From NCBI GenBank assembly GCA_004524595.1, contig SDOA01000108.1, positions 1 to 13,951 of the forward strand: a DNA stretch of 13,951 nucleotides. The letters run 5' to 3'. The stretch's first letter is position 1. Each line of letters starts with the position of its first letter. This document shows, piece by piece, positions 7,947 to 13,951 of this stretch. The translations under genes were made by a program, and so were the position numbers. Source of the DNA: Candidatus Thorarchaeota archaeon (GTDB taxonomy: Archaea; Asgardarchaeota; Thorarchaeia; Thorarchaeales; Thorarchaeaceae). Below the pieces are notes generated by a model. That model was given only the letters and a program-made list of their open reading frames with translations. It was not told the origin of the DNA and did not search any database.

Positions 7947-7963
7947 GTTTTTCTATATATACT
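7947..7963 (+). promoter_or_regulatory. TATA-box promoter of the 56-aa gene
   Basis: A T-run leading into TCTATATATAC is the best TATA-like element in this gap. Transcription would start near 7985, leaving a leader of about 65 nt before the ATG at 8053. A second weaker element (ACTATAATG, near 7972) would give a shorter leader. Confidence 0.5.
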
Positions 7964-8052
7964 CTATTGTACTATAATGCAACTAAGTCTTGCATCCCTC
8001 TTAGACTGTCGCGTCGCCACAAATTAACACAACATCCGTCGGAGTTTAAGCA

Positions 8053-8223
8053 ATGGCTGAAACTTACATAATCCATATCAACGATATTCCATCAAAGAAA
8101 ATTCGAAAGAATGTTCGTATTTTCCTAGAGGATCATGATGTAGCAATTGTTGGTGAAGATGGGCAGAAACTTGAAGTTGTTCTCGAAAGGAATCAACTCA
8201 TTGTTGTGCGTGACATGTATTGA
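8053..8223 (+). CDS. 56-aa protein of unknown function
   Basis: This small frame starts at ATG 8053 and stops at TGA 8221-8223. A GGAG Shine-Dalgarno site at 8041-8044 lies 8 nt before the start, and a TATA-like promoter lies upstream. The composition is protein-like: alternating hydrophobic residues (YIIHINDIP, VAIVGEDG, LEVVLERNQLIVVRDMY) suggest a small mostly beta protein, with a basic KKIRKNVR stretch at 15-22. There are no cysteines and no membrane segment. I do not recognise a family. The promoter, ribosome site and terminated upstream operon point to a monocistronic gene. Confidence 0.65.
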   Translation: MAETYIIHINDIPSKKIRKNVRIFLEDHDVAIVGEDGQKLEVVLERNQLIVVRDMY

Positions 8224-8340
8224 AAAGCACAAAGTTGCGATGAAGTATCCAAATCTCTCTCCCCACTATGCCCAAAAATCATGTAAGTTTCAGCCCACAA
8301 TTGTGGCTATTTATCTATCAAAACCATGATTAATAGAAAG

Positions 8341-8413
8341 TGGCAAATCTCAGCCTGCTCTTGGCTCGTCATCGCTTTTGCTCAGCCAGGGGTAACTGCC
8401 TCATCGATTGCCA
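8341..8413 (-). ncRNA. candidate C/D box small RNA (2'-O-methylation guide)
   Basis: Read on the minus strand, the order is: stem arm TGGCAA (8413-8408), C box TCGATGA (8407-8401), a 15-nt guide, D' box CTGA (8385-8382), a 6-nt spacer, C' box GCGATGA (8375-8369), a second 15-nt guide, D box CTGA (8353-8350), GAT, and closing arm TTGCCA (8346-8341). This is the archaeal C/D sRNA architecture, with equal guide lengths and a 6-bp terminal stem. A TATA-like TTGATAAG at 8443-8436 lies about 26 bp before the predicted 5' end. Weak points: both C-type boxes have C where the consensus RTGATGA has T, three bases separate box D from the stem, and the guides are slightly long. I could not assign a target. 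Confidence 0.5.
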
Positions 8414-8507
8414 GTTATCTCTCATGCTTCTTACCCTTATCAAATTGTTTACTAGACGCAATCTTCTTAGCCGAGAGTTTCTATCCTCCGTTAAGGTGCT
8501 ATTCACG

Positions 8508-9647
8508 GTGAATGAATCCAGAGTGATATCACTTCTGAAAGACATGGTTTCTACTAATTCAGAAAACCCTCCTGGCAGAGAAGATGCTATTGCTAAGATA
8601 ATAAAAGAACACGTAGAAGCATATGGAATTTCGTGCGTATCAATAGGACCGAGAAAGAGACCTAATCTGATTTTTTTCAGTCATGAAGAACAGAAGGGCG
8701 ACCTTCTTTTTCATGGCCACATGGATACAGTTCCCATTGGTGATCTTAGCTCTTGGGAATATGATCCATTTGGTGCAGAAGTCCACGAAGGTCTTCTCTT
8801 CGGTCGTGGTGCTTGTGATATGAAAGGTCCTGTTTCAGCTATTGTAGAAGCTCTCATTCTTTACACCGAAGAGAAACATGAACAGCCTCTCTTGGTGTTA
8901 ACTACATCTGACGAGGAAAGTGGATGTTCTGGAGCTGGAGAAGTAGCAAAAAGTGGTAAACTCTCAGGTGTCAAATTTGGAGTCTGTGCTGAGCCAACTG
9001 ATTTGCAGGTTTTAATCGGAGAGAAGGGTATCTTCTGGTTCAAAGTGATTGCAGAAGGAAAATCTGCACATGGGTCGAGACCTGAAGAAGGGATTAATGC
9101 CATCAATGACTGCATGGATGCAATCGGAATAATTGCATCAAAACCATTCCCATATGATGAAGACGAGCTTCTTGGGAAGCCAACACTCAATATTGGAATG
9201 ATTGAAGGTGGCATCAAAGTAAATGTTGTACCTGCTCATTGTGAGGCTCAATTAGACATGAGAACAGTGAAAGGACAGACCCCAGAATCTCTTACAAATC
9301 TGATGAACGAACGTCTTGATTTGGCAGGGCTATCCAATAGAGTTCGAATCCAATATATTCATGGAAAGCCAGCTGTTTCTACTCCATTGAACTCAAAGAT
9401 AGTGAATATTACAAAAGACCAAGTCTTACAGGTTACTGGAGTTGTACCATCCATAAGTACAGCAACTTATGGTACTGACTGCTCTGTGTTACAACCTAAG
9501 ATTGGAATAACAAACGTGATCTGTGGGCCAGGTTCTATCAAACAAGCGCATCAACCGAATGAGTTCATCAGATTAGATCAACTCTACCAATCTGTTGATG
9601 TATATCTACGGATTGCGAGAAGTTTTGATAATCAATCCAGTAGCTAG
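8508..9647 (+). CDS. M20 family metallo-deacylase/peptidase (ArgE/DapE-like)
   Basis: The family hydrolyses amide bonds of N-acyl amino acids or small peptides using two zinc ions. Numbering from the GTG at 8508 (379 residues, normal for the family), the sequence shows HGHMDTVP with zinc ligand His71 and Asp73, GRGACDMKGP with bridging Asp104, DEES with catalytic Glu136 and ligand Glu137, AEPT with Glu162, the dimerisation-domain motif SAHGSRPEEG, and C-terminal ligand His348 in QAHQPNE. The frame is open back to an ATG at 8340, but those 56 codons do not look like M20 sequence and overlap the antisense sRNA candidate. GTG 8508, with AAGGTG upstream, fits the family start; GTG 8496 is an alternative. 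Substrate is not determinable: acetylornithine, succinyl-diaminopimelate, LysW-linked lysine or a dipeptide are all possible. Confidence 0.9.
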   Translation: MNESRVISLLKDMVSTNSENPPGREDAIAKIIKEHVEAYGISCVSIGPRKRPNLIFFSHEEQKGDLLFHGHMDTVPIGDLSSWEYDPFGAEVHEGLLFGRGACDMKGPVSAIVEALILYTEEKHEQPLLVLTTSDEESGCSGAGEVAKSGKLSGVKFGVCAEPTDLQVLIGEKGIFWFKVIAEGKSAHGSRPEEGINAINDCMDAIGIIASKPFPYDEDELLGKPTLNIGMIEGGIKVNVVPAHCEAQLDMRTVKGQTPESLTNLMNERLDLAGLSNRVRIQYIHGKPAVSTPLNSKIVNITKDQVLQVTGVVPSISTATYGTDCSVLQPKIGITNVICGPGSIKQAHQPNEFIRLDQLYQSVDVYLRIARSFDNQSSS

Positions 9648-9663
9648 ATCTTCTAGAATTTTT
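9644..9663 (+). terminator. short hairpin and T-run after the M20 gene
   Basis: CTAGA (9644-9648), a TCT loop and TCTAG (9652-9656) form a 5-bp hairpin that includes the TAG stop codon. AATTTTT follows. It is weak but well placed between two transcription units. Confidence 0.45.
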
Positions 9664-9715
9664 CGGGCTCCATTCATGCATCTCACCAATGAATTATGCT
9701 ATTTCTCACATCAGG

Positions 9716-9728
9716 ATAAACCTTAAAG
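9716..9728 (+). promoter_or_regulatory. putative promoter of the membrane-protein/alaX operon
   Basis: ATAAACCTTAAAG is AT-rich and TATA-like. A start about 26 bp downstream would fall near 9750. That is after the in-frame ATG at 9744 and before the ATG at 9789, which supports the latter as the real start. Confidence 0.35.
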
Positions 9729-9788
9729 TTGACATTGTGTTGAATGAATTTGCTGTGTTATCAATCATCAGCAGAGGGGCAACCTTTC

Positions 9789-10358
9789 ATGCAAAACGAA
9801 ATCATCGATACCTTCCTTAATCTCTTCTCTGATCCACTTATTCTAATCCTTACATTATGGATTGTAGGTGTAATCGTCGGTATAGCAGTTTTTCGGAGAC
9901 CCAAGGGCTCAAAAGAGGAAAAACCGGAAAAAAAGGCAAAGAAACCAAAAATTAAGGTTAAAGGTCCATTGATGAAGCAAATGGATAAGATGATGAACGA
10001 AGCTGAGAAAGGGAAAGAATTGACAGTTCCTCCAGTTCGTTCACGGGATGAGATAATCACCGATATGTTTGAATCAAAGATGAACTCCATTGGTCTTCAG
10101 GCCTCAACAGCAAGTGGTTATATACCAATGTCATATACTCCCTTGGCACGATTTCTGAAAGAGCGCGGTGTTCCTGAGGATACAGTGAATGCAATCATAA
10201 CTGGCATTCTCGAAGAGGAGAACGAGACTGATGTACGAGCAATCATCGAAGCAACAGCAGAATCTCCTGAAGTTAATCTCGTAGGTGAGGAGTTAGAAAA
10301 GGCAAAACAACTAGCGGTAGATGAATGGTCTCATATTAAGAAACCTCAGGAGTCTTAG
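9789..10358 (+). CDS. single-pass membrane protein of unknown function
   Basis: Starting from ATG 9789 the protein has 189 residues. A GAGG at 9774-9777 precedes this ATG. The in-frame ATG at 9744 would add 15 residues before the hydrophobic segment and lies upstream of the likely transcription start. Residues about 15-35 (PLILILTLWIVGVIVGIAVF) form one transmembrane helix. It is followed by an Arg/Lys-rich linker (RRPKGSKEEKPEKKAKKPK), which by the positive-inside rule places the C-terminus in the cytosol. The remaining roughly 130 residues are charged and helical, with an acidic end. I recognise no family. The stop overlaps the Shine-Dalgarno site of alaX, so the two genes are cotranscribed; a link in function is only a guess. 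Confidence 0.8.
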   Translation: MQNEIIDTFLNLFSDPLILILTLWIVGVIVGIAVFRRPKGSKEEKPEKKAKKPKIKVKGPLMKQMDKMMNEAEKGKELTVPPVRSRDEIITDMFESKMNSIGLQASTASGYIPMSYTPLARFLKERGVPEDTVNAIITGILEEENETDVRAIIEATAESPEVNLVGEELEKAKQLAVDEWSHIKKPQES

Positions 10359-10371
10359 GAGATCTAATCAA

Positions 10372-11094
10372 ATGACTGAACTTCTTCATATGAAGGATAA
10401 TTATCTCCAAGAATTTGATGCTATTGTTTTAGACAAAGGAGAGAATTATGTTGTGCTTGATCGTACAGCATTTTATCCTGAGGGTGGTGGTCAGTCAAGT
10501 GACAAAGGTAAATTATCAGAGGGTTCCAAGAGTATTGATGTGAAAGAAGTTCGGAAAATAAATGGTGAAATACGCCATATCCTACAGACTTCATCTTTTA
10601 AAATCGGAGCTAAAGTACACGGTATGATTGACTGGAATCATCGGTACGAGTGTATGCGTTTTCACACTGCTCAACATGTTTTGTCAAGGTATCTTCAATT
10701 GAATTACAACGTAGAAACTGTTGGTAACAATATCTCTCCTGGTGAAAGTAGAGCTGATTATTCGCCACTCGAGTCATTTGATGAAGATATGAAACGTGAA
10801 GTTGAACATGGAGTAAACGAAATATTACATCAGAATCTTCCTGTGGATATCGTTTTTATGCCTAGAGCTGAAGCAATTGAATTTCTTAACAAACGAGGTT
10901 ATCAGACTAGATATCTTGAGATGGTTCCACCATATGTGAAGGAATTTCGTATTTTAGTGATTGGTGATTACGATGTTGCATCATGTGCTGGAACACATGT
11001 GAGAAATACTCAAGAGATTGGTGGCATAATGATAGGTAAATCGAAAAATGTTGGTGCAAACAAAAGAAGGATATACTTTCACTTAATCAATTAG
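10372..11094 (+). CDS. alaX: alanyl-tRNA editing protein AlaX
   Basis: AlaX is a free-standing relative of the AlaRS editing domain that deacylates mischarged Ser-tRNA(Ala) (and Gly-tRNA(Ala) in some members) in the cytosol. The 240-residue sequence has the N-terminal LDRTAFYPEGGGQ glycine motif (29-41), zinc ligands His98 and His102 in HTAQH, and Cys205 and His209 in CAGTH. It ends in a basic strand typical of the family. The length fits the medium AlaX-M type, with no C-terminal oligomerisation extension. The start at 10372 is set by AGGAG at 10357-10361, which overlaps the TAG stop of the membrane-protein gene. An in-frame ATG at 10321 lies inside that gene and is rejected. Confidence 0.93.
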   Translation: MTELLHMKDNYLQEFDAIVLDKGENYVVLDRTAFYPEGGGQSSDKGKLSEGSKSIDVKEVRKINGEIRHILQTSSFKIGAKVHGMIDWNHRYECMRFHTAQHVLSRYLQLNYNVETVGNNISPGESRADYSPLESFDEDMKREVEHGVNEILHQNLPVDIVFMPRAEAIEFLNKRGYQTRYLEMVPPYVKEFRILVIGDYDVASCAGTHVRNTQEIGGIMIGKSKNVGANKRRIYFHLIN

Positions 11095-11122
11095 GAAGTG
11101 GTACATTTACCTGACTGCCAAC

Positions 11123-11131
11123 AGTTTTATG
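11123..11131 (+). promoter_or_regulatory. weak TATA-like element before the nucleotidyltransferase
   Basis: AGTTTTATG lies about 40 bp before the ATG at 11168 in the 73-bp gap. It would give a leader of about 14 nt. No clear Shine-Dalgarno site is present. Low confidence; read-through from alaX is also possible. Confidence 0.3.
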
Positions 11132-11167
11132 CTCACTGATGATAGGATTATAGTAGTGTGAAAGAAA

Positions 11168-12457
11168 ATGAAAGCGCTCGTCTTGACTGCTGGGGAAGGT
11201 CAAAGGCTAAGACCATTGACATCTAATAGATCGAAATCAATGTTGATGATTGCAGGAAGACCAGTATTGCAATATATCATTGATAGCCTTGTTGAGAATG
11301 AAATTCGTGACATCGTAATGGTTGTAGGCCATGGTCGTGAAGAATTGATTGACCATTTTCAGATGGGGAGTGACCAAGGAGTAAGGATAAAGTATGTCAT
11401 TCAGCACAAACAGATTGGTGCTGAGAATGCAATTCTCACAGCTCGGGATGAATTTGAAGACGAAGATGAATTTCTTTTAGTAAATGGTGATGTACTTGTT
11501 GAACCGGATATGGTGACTCGAACTCTAAATAACCATAAGACTATAGACGGTATTGTTACAATGCTCGTAACTCTTGTGTCAAATCCTGAACAGTTTGGTA
11601 CTGTCAAGATTGGTAGCAATGGTGTTGTAGAAAAGTTAGTCGAAAAAGGTGGACCTGACAGATATGTGAGCAATTATGCAGTAGCCGGCGTATCTATATT
11701 CAATAGAGAAGCTCTTTCGTTTTTAGAAAAATATGAAAAGATGGAAAAAACATTCGAGGAAATGATTAAATCAGGCAAAAAGGTTAGTGCTACTGTCTGG
11801 GAAAAAGAATGGGCTGAATTCACCTATCCTTGGGATTTACTGAATGCAAATAGAATTGTAATGGATCGTCAACTCCGAGGTAAGGGCAGCTTCATTGCAG
11901 AATCTGCTGATATCCATCATAGCGTTGTAATTGAAGGATCTGTTCATATTGATGAAGGTGCAATCATACGCCCTCATGCAACTCTCCGTGGTCCAGTTTA
12001 TGTTGGTAAGAGGGTCTACATAGGTAATAATTCTCTTATACGGGACTATAGTAGCTTGTGTGATGGTAGTAAAATTGGATTTTCTGTAGAAATGAGAAAC
12101 AGCATGGTCTTTGAACGCGTTAATATTGGCCGAATGACTTACTTGGCAGATTCGATTATTGGAGCTGATACCTGCATTGAAGCTGGTGCACAGCTCTGGA
12201 ATTGGAGACCTGGTAATGAACCATTGTTTCTAGAGCACGGAACGGAACGCGTACAAATCCCCTCCCGTAAATTTGGCGTGATTATCGGTGATAATGTTGT
12301 TATTGGAGTAAATGCATCAATTTTTCCGGCAACACGAATTGGAGAGAATTCGACTATATCCGCGGGTTGCGTTATTACAGATGATATTGAACCGAACAGT
12401 GAGGTCTATTTAGAACAAAAATTAAAGATTAATGAAAGGAAGAACTCTAGAGAATGA
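11168..12457 (+). CDS. GlmU-like bifunctional sugar-1-phosphate nucleotidyltransferase/acyltransferase
   Basis: The 429-residue protein has an N-terminal nucleotidyltransferase domain (about 1-230). It shows TAGEGQRLRPLT (7-18), Lys23, the QHKQIGAENAI substrate loop (79-89), VNGD with metal-binding Asp108, and the EFTYPWDLLNAN motif common in archaeal family members. A C-terminal left-handed beta-helix (about 240-425) follows, with hexapeptide repeats such as IGNNSL, IGENSTI and IIGDNVVIGVNASI. Such proteins make UDP-GlcNAc or dTDP/UDP-sugars for glycans and lipids; archaeal homologues can also acetylate GlcN-1-P or GalN-1-P. The usual Pro before the catalytic-loop Lys (PK) is Ser here (SK), and the usual Thr of QxGTA is Glu (GAENAI). 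The exact sugar is not determinable. It ends 1 bp from the convergent metallopeptidase-like gene. Confidence 0.92.
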   Translation: MKALVLTAGEGQRLRPLTSNRSKSMLMIAGRPVLQYIIDSLVENEIRDIVMVVGHGREELIDHFQMGSDQGVRIKYVIQHKQIGAENAILTARDEFEDEDEFLLVNGDVLVEPDMVTRTLNNHKTIDGIVTMLVTLVSNPEQFGTVKIGSNGVVEKLVEKGGPDRYVSNYAVAGVSIFNREALSFLEKYEKMEKTFEEMIKSGKKVSATVWEKEWAEFTYPWDLLNANRIVMDRQLRGKGSFIAESADIHHSVVIEGSVHIDEGAIIRPHATLRGPVYVGKRVYIGNNSLIRDYSSLCDGSKIGFSVEMRNSMVFERVNIGRMTYLADSIIGADTCIEAGAQLWNWRPGNEPLFLEHGTERVQIPSRKFGVIIGDNVVIGVNASIFPATRIGENSTISAGCVITDDIEPNSEVYLEQKLKINERKNSRE

Positions 12458-12458
12458 A

Positions 12459-13142
12459 TTAACTTATGTTATTATCTAGTTTTGCAACTTCAATATTCTT
12501 CACGTAGATAATAGATTGATCACATTTGTCAACGATTCGAACATCTCTATCCGTAATCCTGCCCTCAACTGAAATTTGCTTTCCATCAATACTAATTGAA
12601 GTAGTTTCATTAAATTGTACTATACTCATATCATGATACTGTCTTTTTAGGTTAGCTTTCTTCATTGGTATCATTCGCATTTCTACTAATAGTCTATCAA
12701 GCTGTTCTAGTTCTTCATTAGAAAGTAGTTTGCGTATTGAAGAATAGCCAAGATATCTATCTCTCCCTCTTTTAATTACATGATCTTCATACTTGCCTGT
12801 GAACAATCTCTCTATAGCTAGATAAATCCCAAGACCCCTGTTAATCACATCAATGTCGGTGTTCATTTCAAGATTTTTCGATTTTTTTGATAAGGGGTGA
12901 CTCAACTCATGAGATAGGAGTCCGTATAAAGCGGCTTCATGCCATTTTTTTGTGACGGTATTGCATCTAATTATTATCTCATGGTTTTTTTGATTCCAGA
13001 TAATTGAGGCAAAGTAATTCGCCCTCCCCCAATCAATAGTAATATCATAATTTCGGAATTCAGTATACACAAGTTCGACAAGATTCCTGACTTGATTATA
13101 GATGTCTTTTTTTGATTTCATCTCTGTTTCTTCCATAGACAT
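12459..13142 (-). CDS. putative HExxH zinc metallopeptidase
   Basis: The 227-residue protein contains LLSHELSHPLSKK with His78, Glu79 and His82 forming a HExxH zinc site. It is followed by MNTDIDVINRGLG (93-105), where Asp96 or Asp98 could be the third ligand, and by GYSSIRKLL (132-140). This HExxH-TDxxVxxRG-GYS order resembles uncharacterised archaeal SprT-like or minigluzincin-type peptidases, but I cannot name the family firmly. The C-terminal 55 residues look like a small beta domain (SIDGKQISVEGRITDRDVRIV). No signal peptide or membrane segment is seen, so it is probably cytosolic. A TTTAAA box about 25 bp upstream of the ATG suggests a leaderless transcript. An in-frame ATG two codons later is an alternative start. 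Confidence 0.78.
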   Translation of the reverse strand: MSMEETEMKSKKDIYNQVRNLVELVYTEFRNYDITIDWGRANYFASIIWNQKNHEIIIRCNTVTKKWHEAALYGLLSHELSHPLSKKSKNLEMNTDIDVINRGLGIYLAIERLFTGKYEDHVIKRGRDRYLGYSSIRKLLSNEELEQLDRLLVEMRMIPMKKANLKRQYHDMSIVQFNETTSISIDGKQISVEGRITDRDVRIVDKCDQSIIYVKNIEVAKLDNNIS

Positions 13143-13161
13143 AAAGACTGACTAATGAGCA

Positions 13162-13171
13162 TCTTTAAAAG
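13162..13171. promoter_or_regulatory. shared divergent TATA box (TTTAAA)
   Basis: The palindromic TTTAAA at 13164-13169 sits about 25 bp before the metallopeptidase ATG on the minus strand. On the plus strand it would start transcription near 13195, giving a leader of about 33 nt for the S25e-like gene. It is the only good TATA candidate for either gene. Confidence 0.55.
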
Positions 13172-13212
13172 TCAAACTCCAGCAATCCCTTTTGACCTAG
13201 TCAGCTGTATCT

Positions 13213-13219
13213 AGGAGAG
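13213..13219 (+). promoter_or_regulatory. Shine-Dalgarno site of the S25e-like gene
   Basis: AGGAGAG lies 8 nt before ATT 13228 and 2 nt before ATC 13222. It places translation initiation here although no ATG, GTG or TTG exists in frame nearby. Confidence 0.55.
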
Positions 13220-13227
13220 TAATCACA

Positions 13228-13951
13228 ATTTCAAAGAAGAAATGGGGCAAGTCCGCCACCAAGACCGAGAAGATAATTCGCGACGCAGTTCCGAAACCAG
13301 ACGTTCTAACTGGAATAGACGAGTATCTAAGCAAAGCAAGATCGGTCACTTGCTATGATGTTGCTAATCGTTTCAATGTACGAATGAGCGTTGCTCGTAG
13401 AATTCTAAGAGAAAAGGAAGCGAAAGGGGAACTTATACCCTACATCAGAGAGAGTGGATTTGTTGTGTATACCACCCGAGCTGAACTTGAAAAGAGGGAA
13501 GGTGGCGTGCCAGTCATGATTGCTGATGCTCTTGAAGAAGTTGCATCTACTGTCCCTGAAAGACCTGTCATCACAGGTGAGATGGATGAGGCTCTTGCGG
13601 CTGCAGCGACTCCAGGTGCTGTGAAACCAAGCAAACTAGCTAGAAAGCGAAGAGAAGCAGGTGAACGTAAGGAACGTAAGGATCAACGTCCTGAAGTTGT
13701 AGTTGAGCCACTTGAAGTTATGGAAAGTCCACGGATGCCAATCGTTGAACCAAAAGAGGCAATAAAATCAGTAGAGAAGAAGGAAGAGAAACCCAAGAAG
13801 GCTACTGAGAAGAAGGAAGAGAAACCTAAGAAGGCTACTGAGAAGAAGGAAGAGAAACCTAAGAAGGCTACTGAGAAGAAGGAAGAGAAACCTAAGAAGG
13901 CTACTGAGAAGAAGGAAGAGAAACCTAAGAAGGCTACTGAGAAGAAGGAAG
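13228..13951 (+). CDS. ribosomal protein S25e-like protein with long repetitive Lys/Glu tail, 3'-partial, apparent ATT start
   Basis: The frame is open from the TAG at 13198-13200 to the window end. The first about 90 residues resemble small-subunit protein S25e, a winged-helix ribosomal protein of archaea and eukaryotes. The similarities are the basic SKKKWGKSATK N-terminus, a VTCYDVANRFNVRMSVARRILRE helix-turn-helix, a wing, and the ending VVYTTR. An Ala/Pro/Lys-rich tail of at least 150 residues follows, far longer than normal S25e. It ends in tandem KKEEKPKKATE repeats cut off by the window. There is no in-frame ATG, GTG or TTG before 13384, which lies inside the winged helix. Initiation at ATT 13228 (or ATC 13222) after AGGAG is the simplest reading; a sequence error is the alternative. 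A non-ribosomal nucleic-acid-binding role is possible. Confidence 0.78.
   Translation, partial: MSKKKWGKSATKTEKIIRDAVPKPDVLTGIDEYLSKARSVTCYDVANRFNVRMSVARRILREKEAKGELIPYIRESGFVVYTTRAELEKREGGVPVMIADALEEVASTVPERPVITGEMDEALAAAATPGAVKPSKLARKRREAGERKERKDQRPEVVVEPLEVMESPRMPIVEPKEAIKSVEKKEEKPKKATEKKEEKPKKATEKKEEKPKKATEKKEEKPKKATEKKEEKPKKATEKKE
13774..13951 (+). repeat. 33-bp in-frame tandem repeats, at least 5.4 copies
   Basis: Full units begin at 13774, 13807, 13840, 13873 and 13906, with a sixth cut by the window end. Each encodes EKKEEKPKKAT. Only the first unit differs, with CCC for CCT at one proline codon. Near-identity at the DNA level indicates recent slippage or unequal recombination. It also means the copy number may be wrong in an assembly. 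Confidence 0.95.

Noticed and set aside
8340..8507. 56-residue N-terminal extension of the M20 protein from ATG 8340
   Set aside because: The residues are unlike M20 N-termini, the family start fits GTG 8508, and the stretch is explained better by the antisense C/D sRNA candidate and a leader.
7732..8507. tRNA gene in the longest gaps
   Set aside because: No T-loop GTTCGAATC-like motif or cloverleaf was found on either strand by eye.
8147..8511. Two short plus-strand reading frames of about 60 codons
   Set aside because: One overlaps the better supported 56-aa gene in another frame and the other overlaps the sRNA and M20 start; neither has a good ribosome site or protein-like composition.
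4835..9647. Lysine biosynthesis cluster (dapA, dapA, dapE)
   Set aside because: The DapA-like proteins lack the DHDPS arginine and carry Fae domains. A terminator and about 780 bp separate them from the M20 gene, whose substrate is undetermined.
13774..13951. Regular 33-bp repeats suggestive of a CRISPR array
   Set aside because: The units abut with no spacers and stay in frame as an 11-residue peptide repeat of the S25e-like protein.

Overview
The window reads as AT-rich archaeal chromosome. The evidence is a protein resembling ribosomal protein S25e (an archaeal/eukaryotic family), TATA-like promoter boxes, Shine-Dalgarno sites matching GGAGGTGAT, an archaeal-type AlaX, an archaeal GlmU-like sugar nucleotidyltransferase, a candidate C/D box sRNA, and above all domains of formaldehyde-activating enzyme (Fae), which works with tetrahydromethanopterin. 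A TACK/Asgard-type archaeon is my inference; no marker in the window settles the phylum.

Layout. Positions 1-4417 (+) hold two large, mostly helical cytosolic proteins of unknown function in one operon; the first enters from outside the window and the second ends in a zinc-finger-like region. A convergent cutA (-) follows. From 4835 to 7731 (+) lie two tandem, translationally coupled genes, each a fusion of a DapA/NAL-family (beta/alpha)8 aldolase to a C-terminal Fae domain, closed by a 9-bp hairpin terminator. Positions 7732-8507 hold a promoter, a 56-aa unknown protein and, on the minus strand, a candidate C/D box sRNA. Then come (+) an M20 deacylase/peptidase, a single-pass membrane protein, the alanyl-tRNA editing protein AlaX and a GlmU-like nucleotidyltransferase/left-handed beta-helix protein. 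A HExxH putative metallopeptidase (-) converges on the last of these. It shares a divergent promoter region with an S25e-like gene (+) that apparently starts at ATT and carries a long Lys/Glu-rich tail with perfect 33-bp repeats running off the window end.

The most notable system is the aldolase-Fae pair. Both aldolase domains keep the Schiff-base lysine and catalytic tyrosine but lack the arginine typical of true dihydrodipicolinate synthase. The two Fae domains are degenerate in complementary ways. The first lost the conserved histidine and the C-terminal tail but keeps the central PNLxxKP and YGPxQ motifs. The second keeps the histidine and the HPFA tail but lacks the central motifs. A hetero-oligomer with composite active sites, passing formaldehyde between a pyruvate aldolase and tetrahydromethanopterin, is a testable hypothesis.
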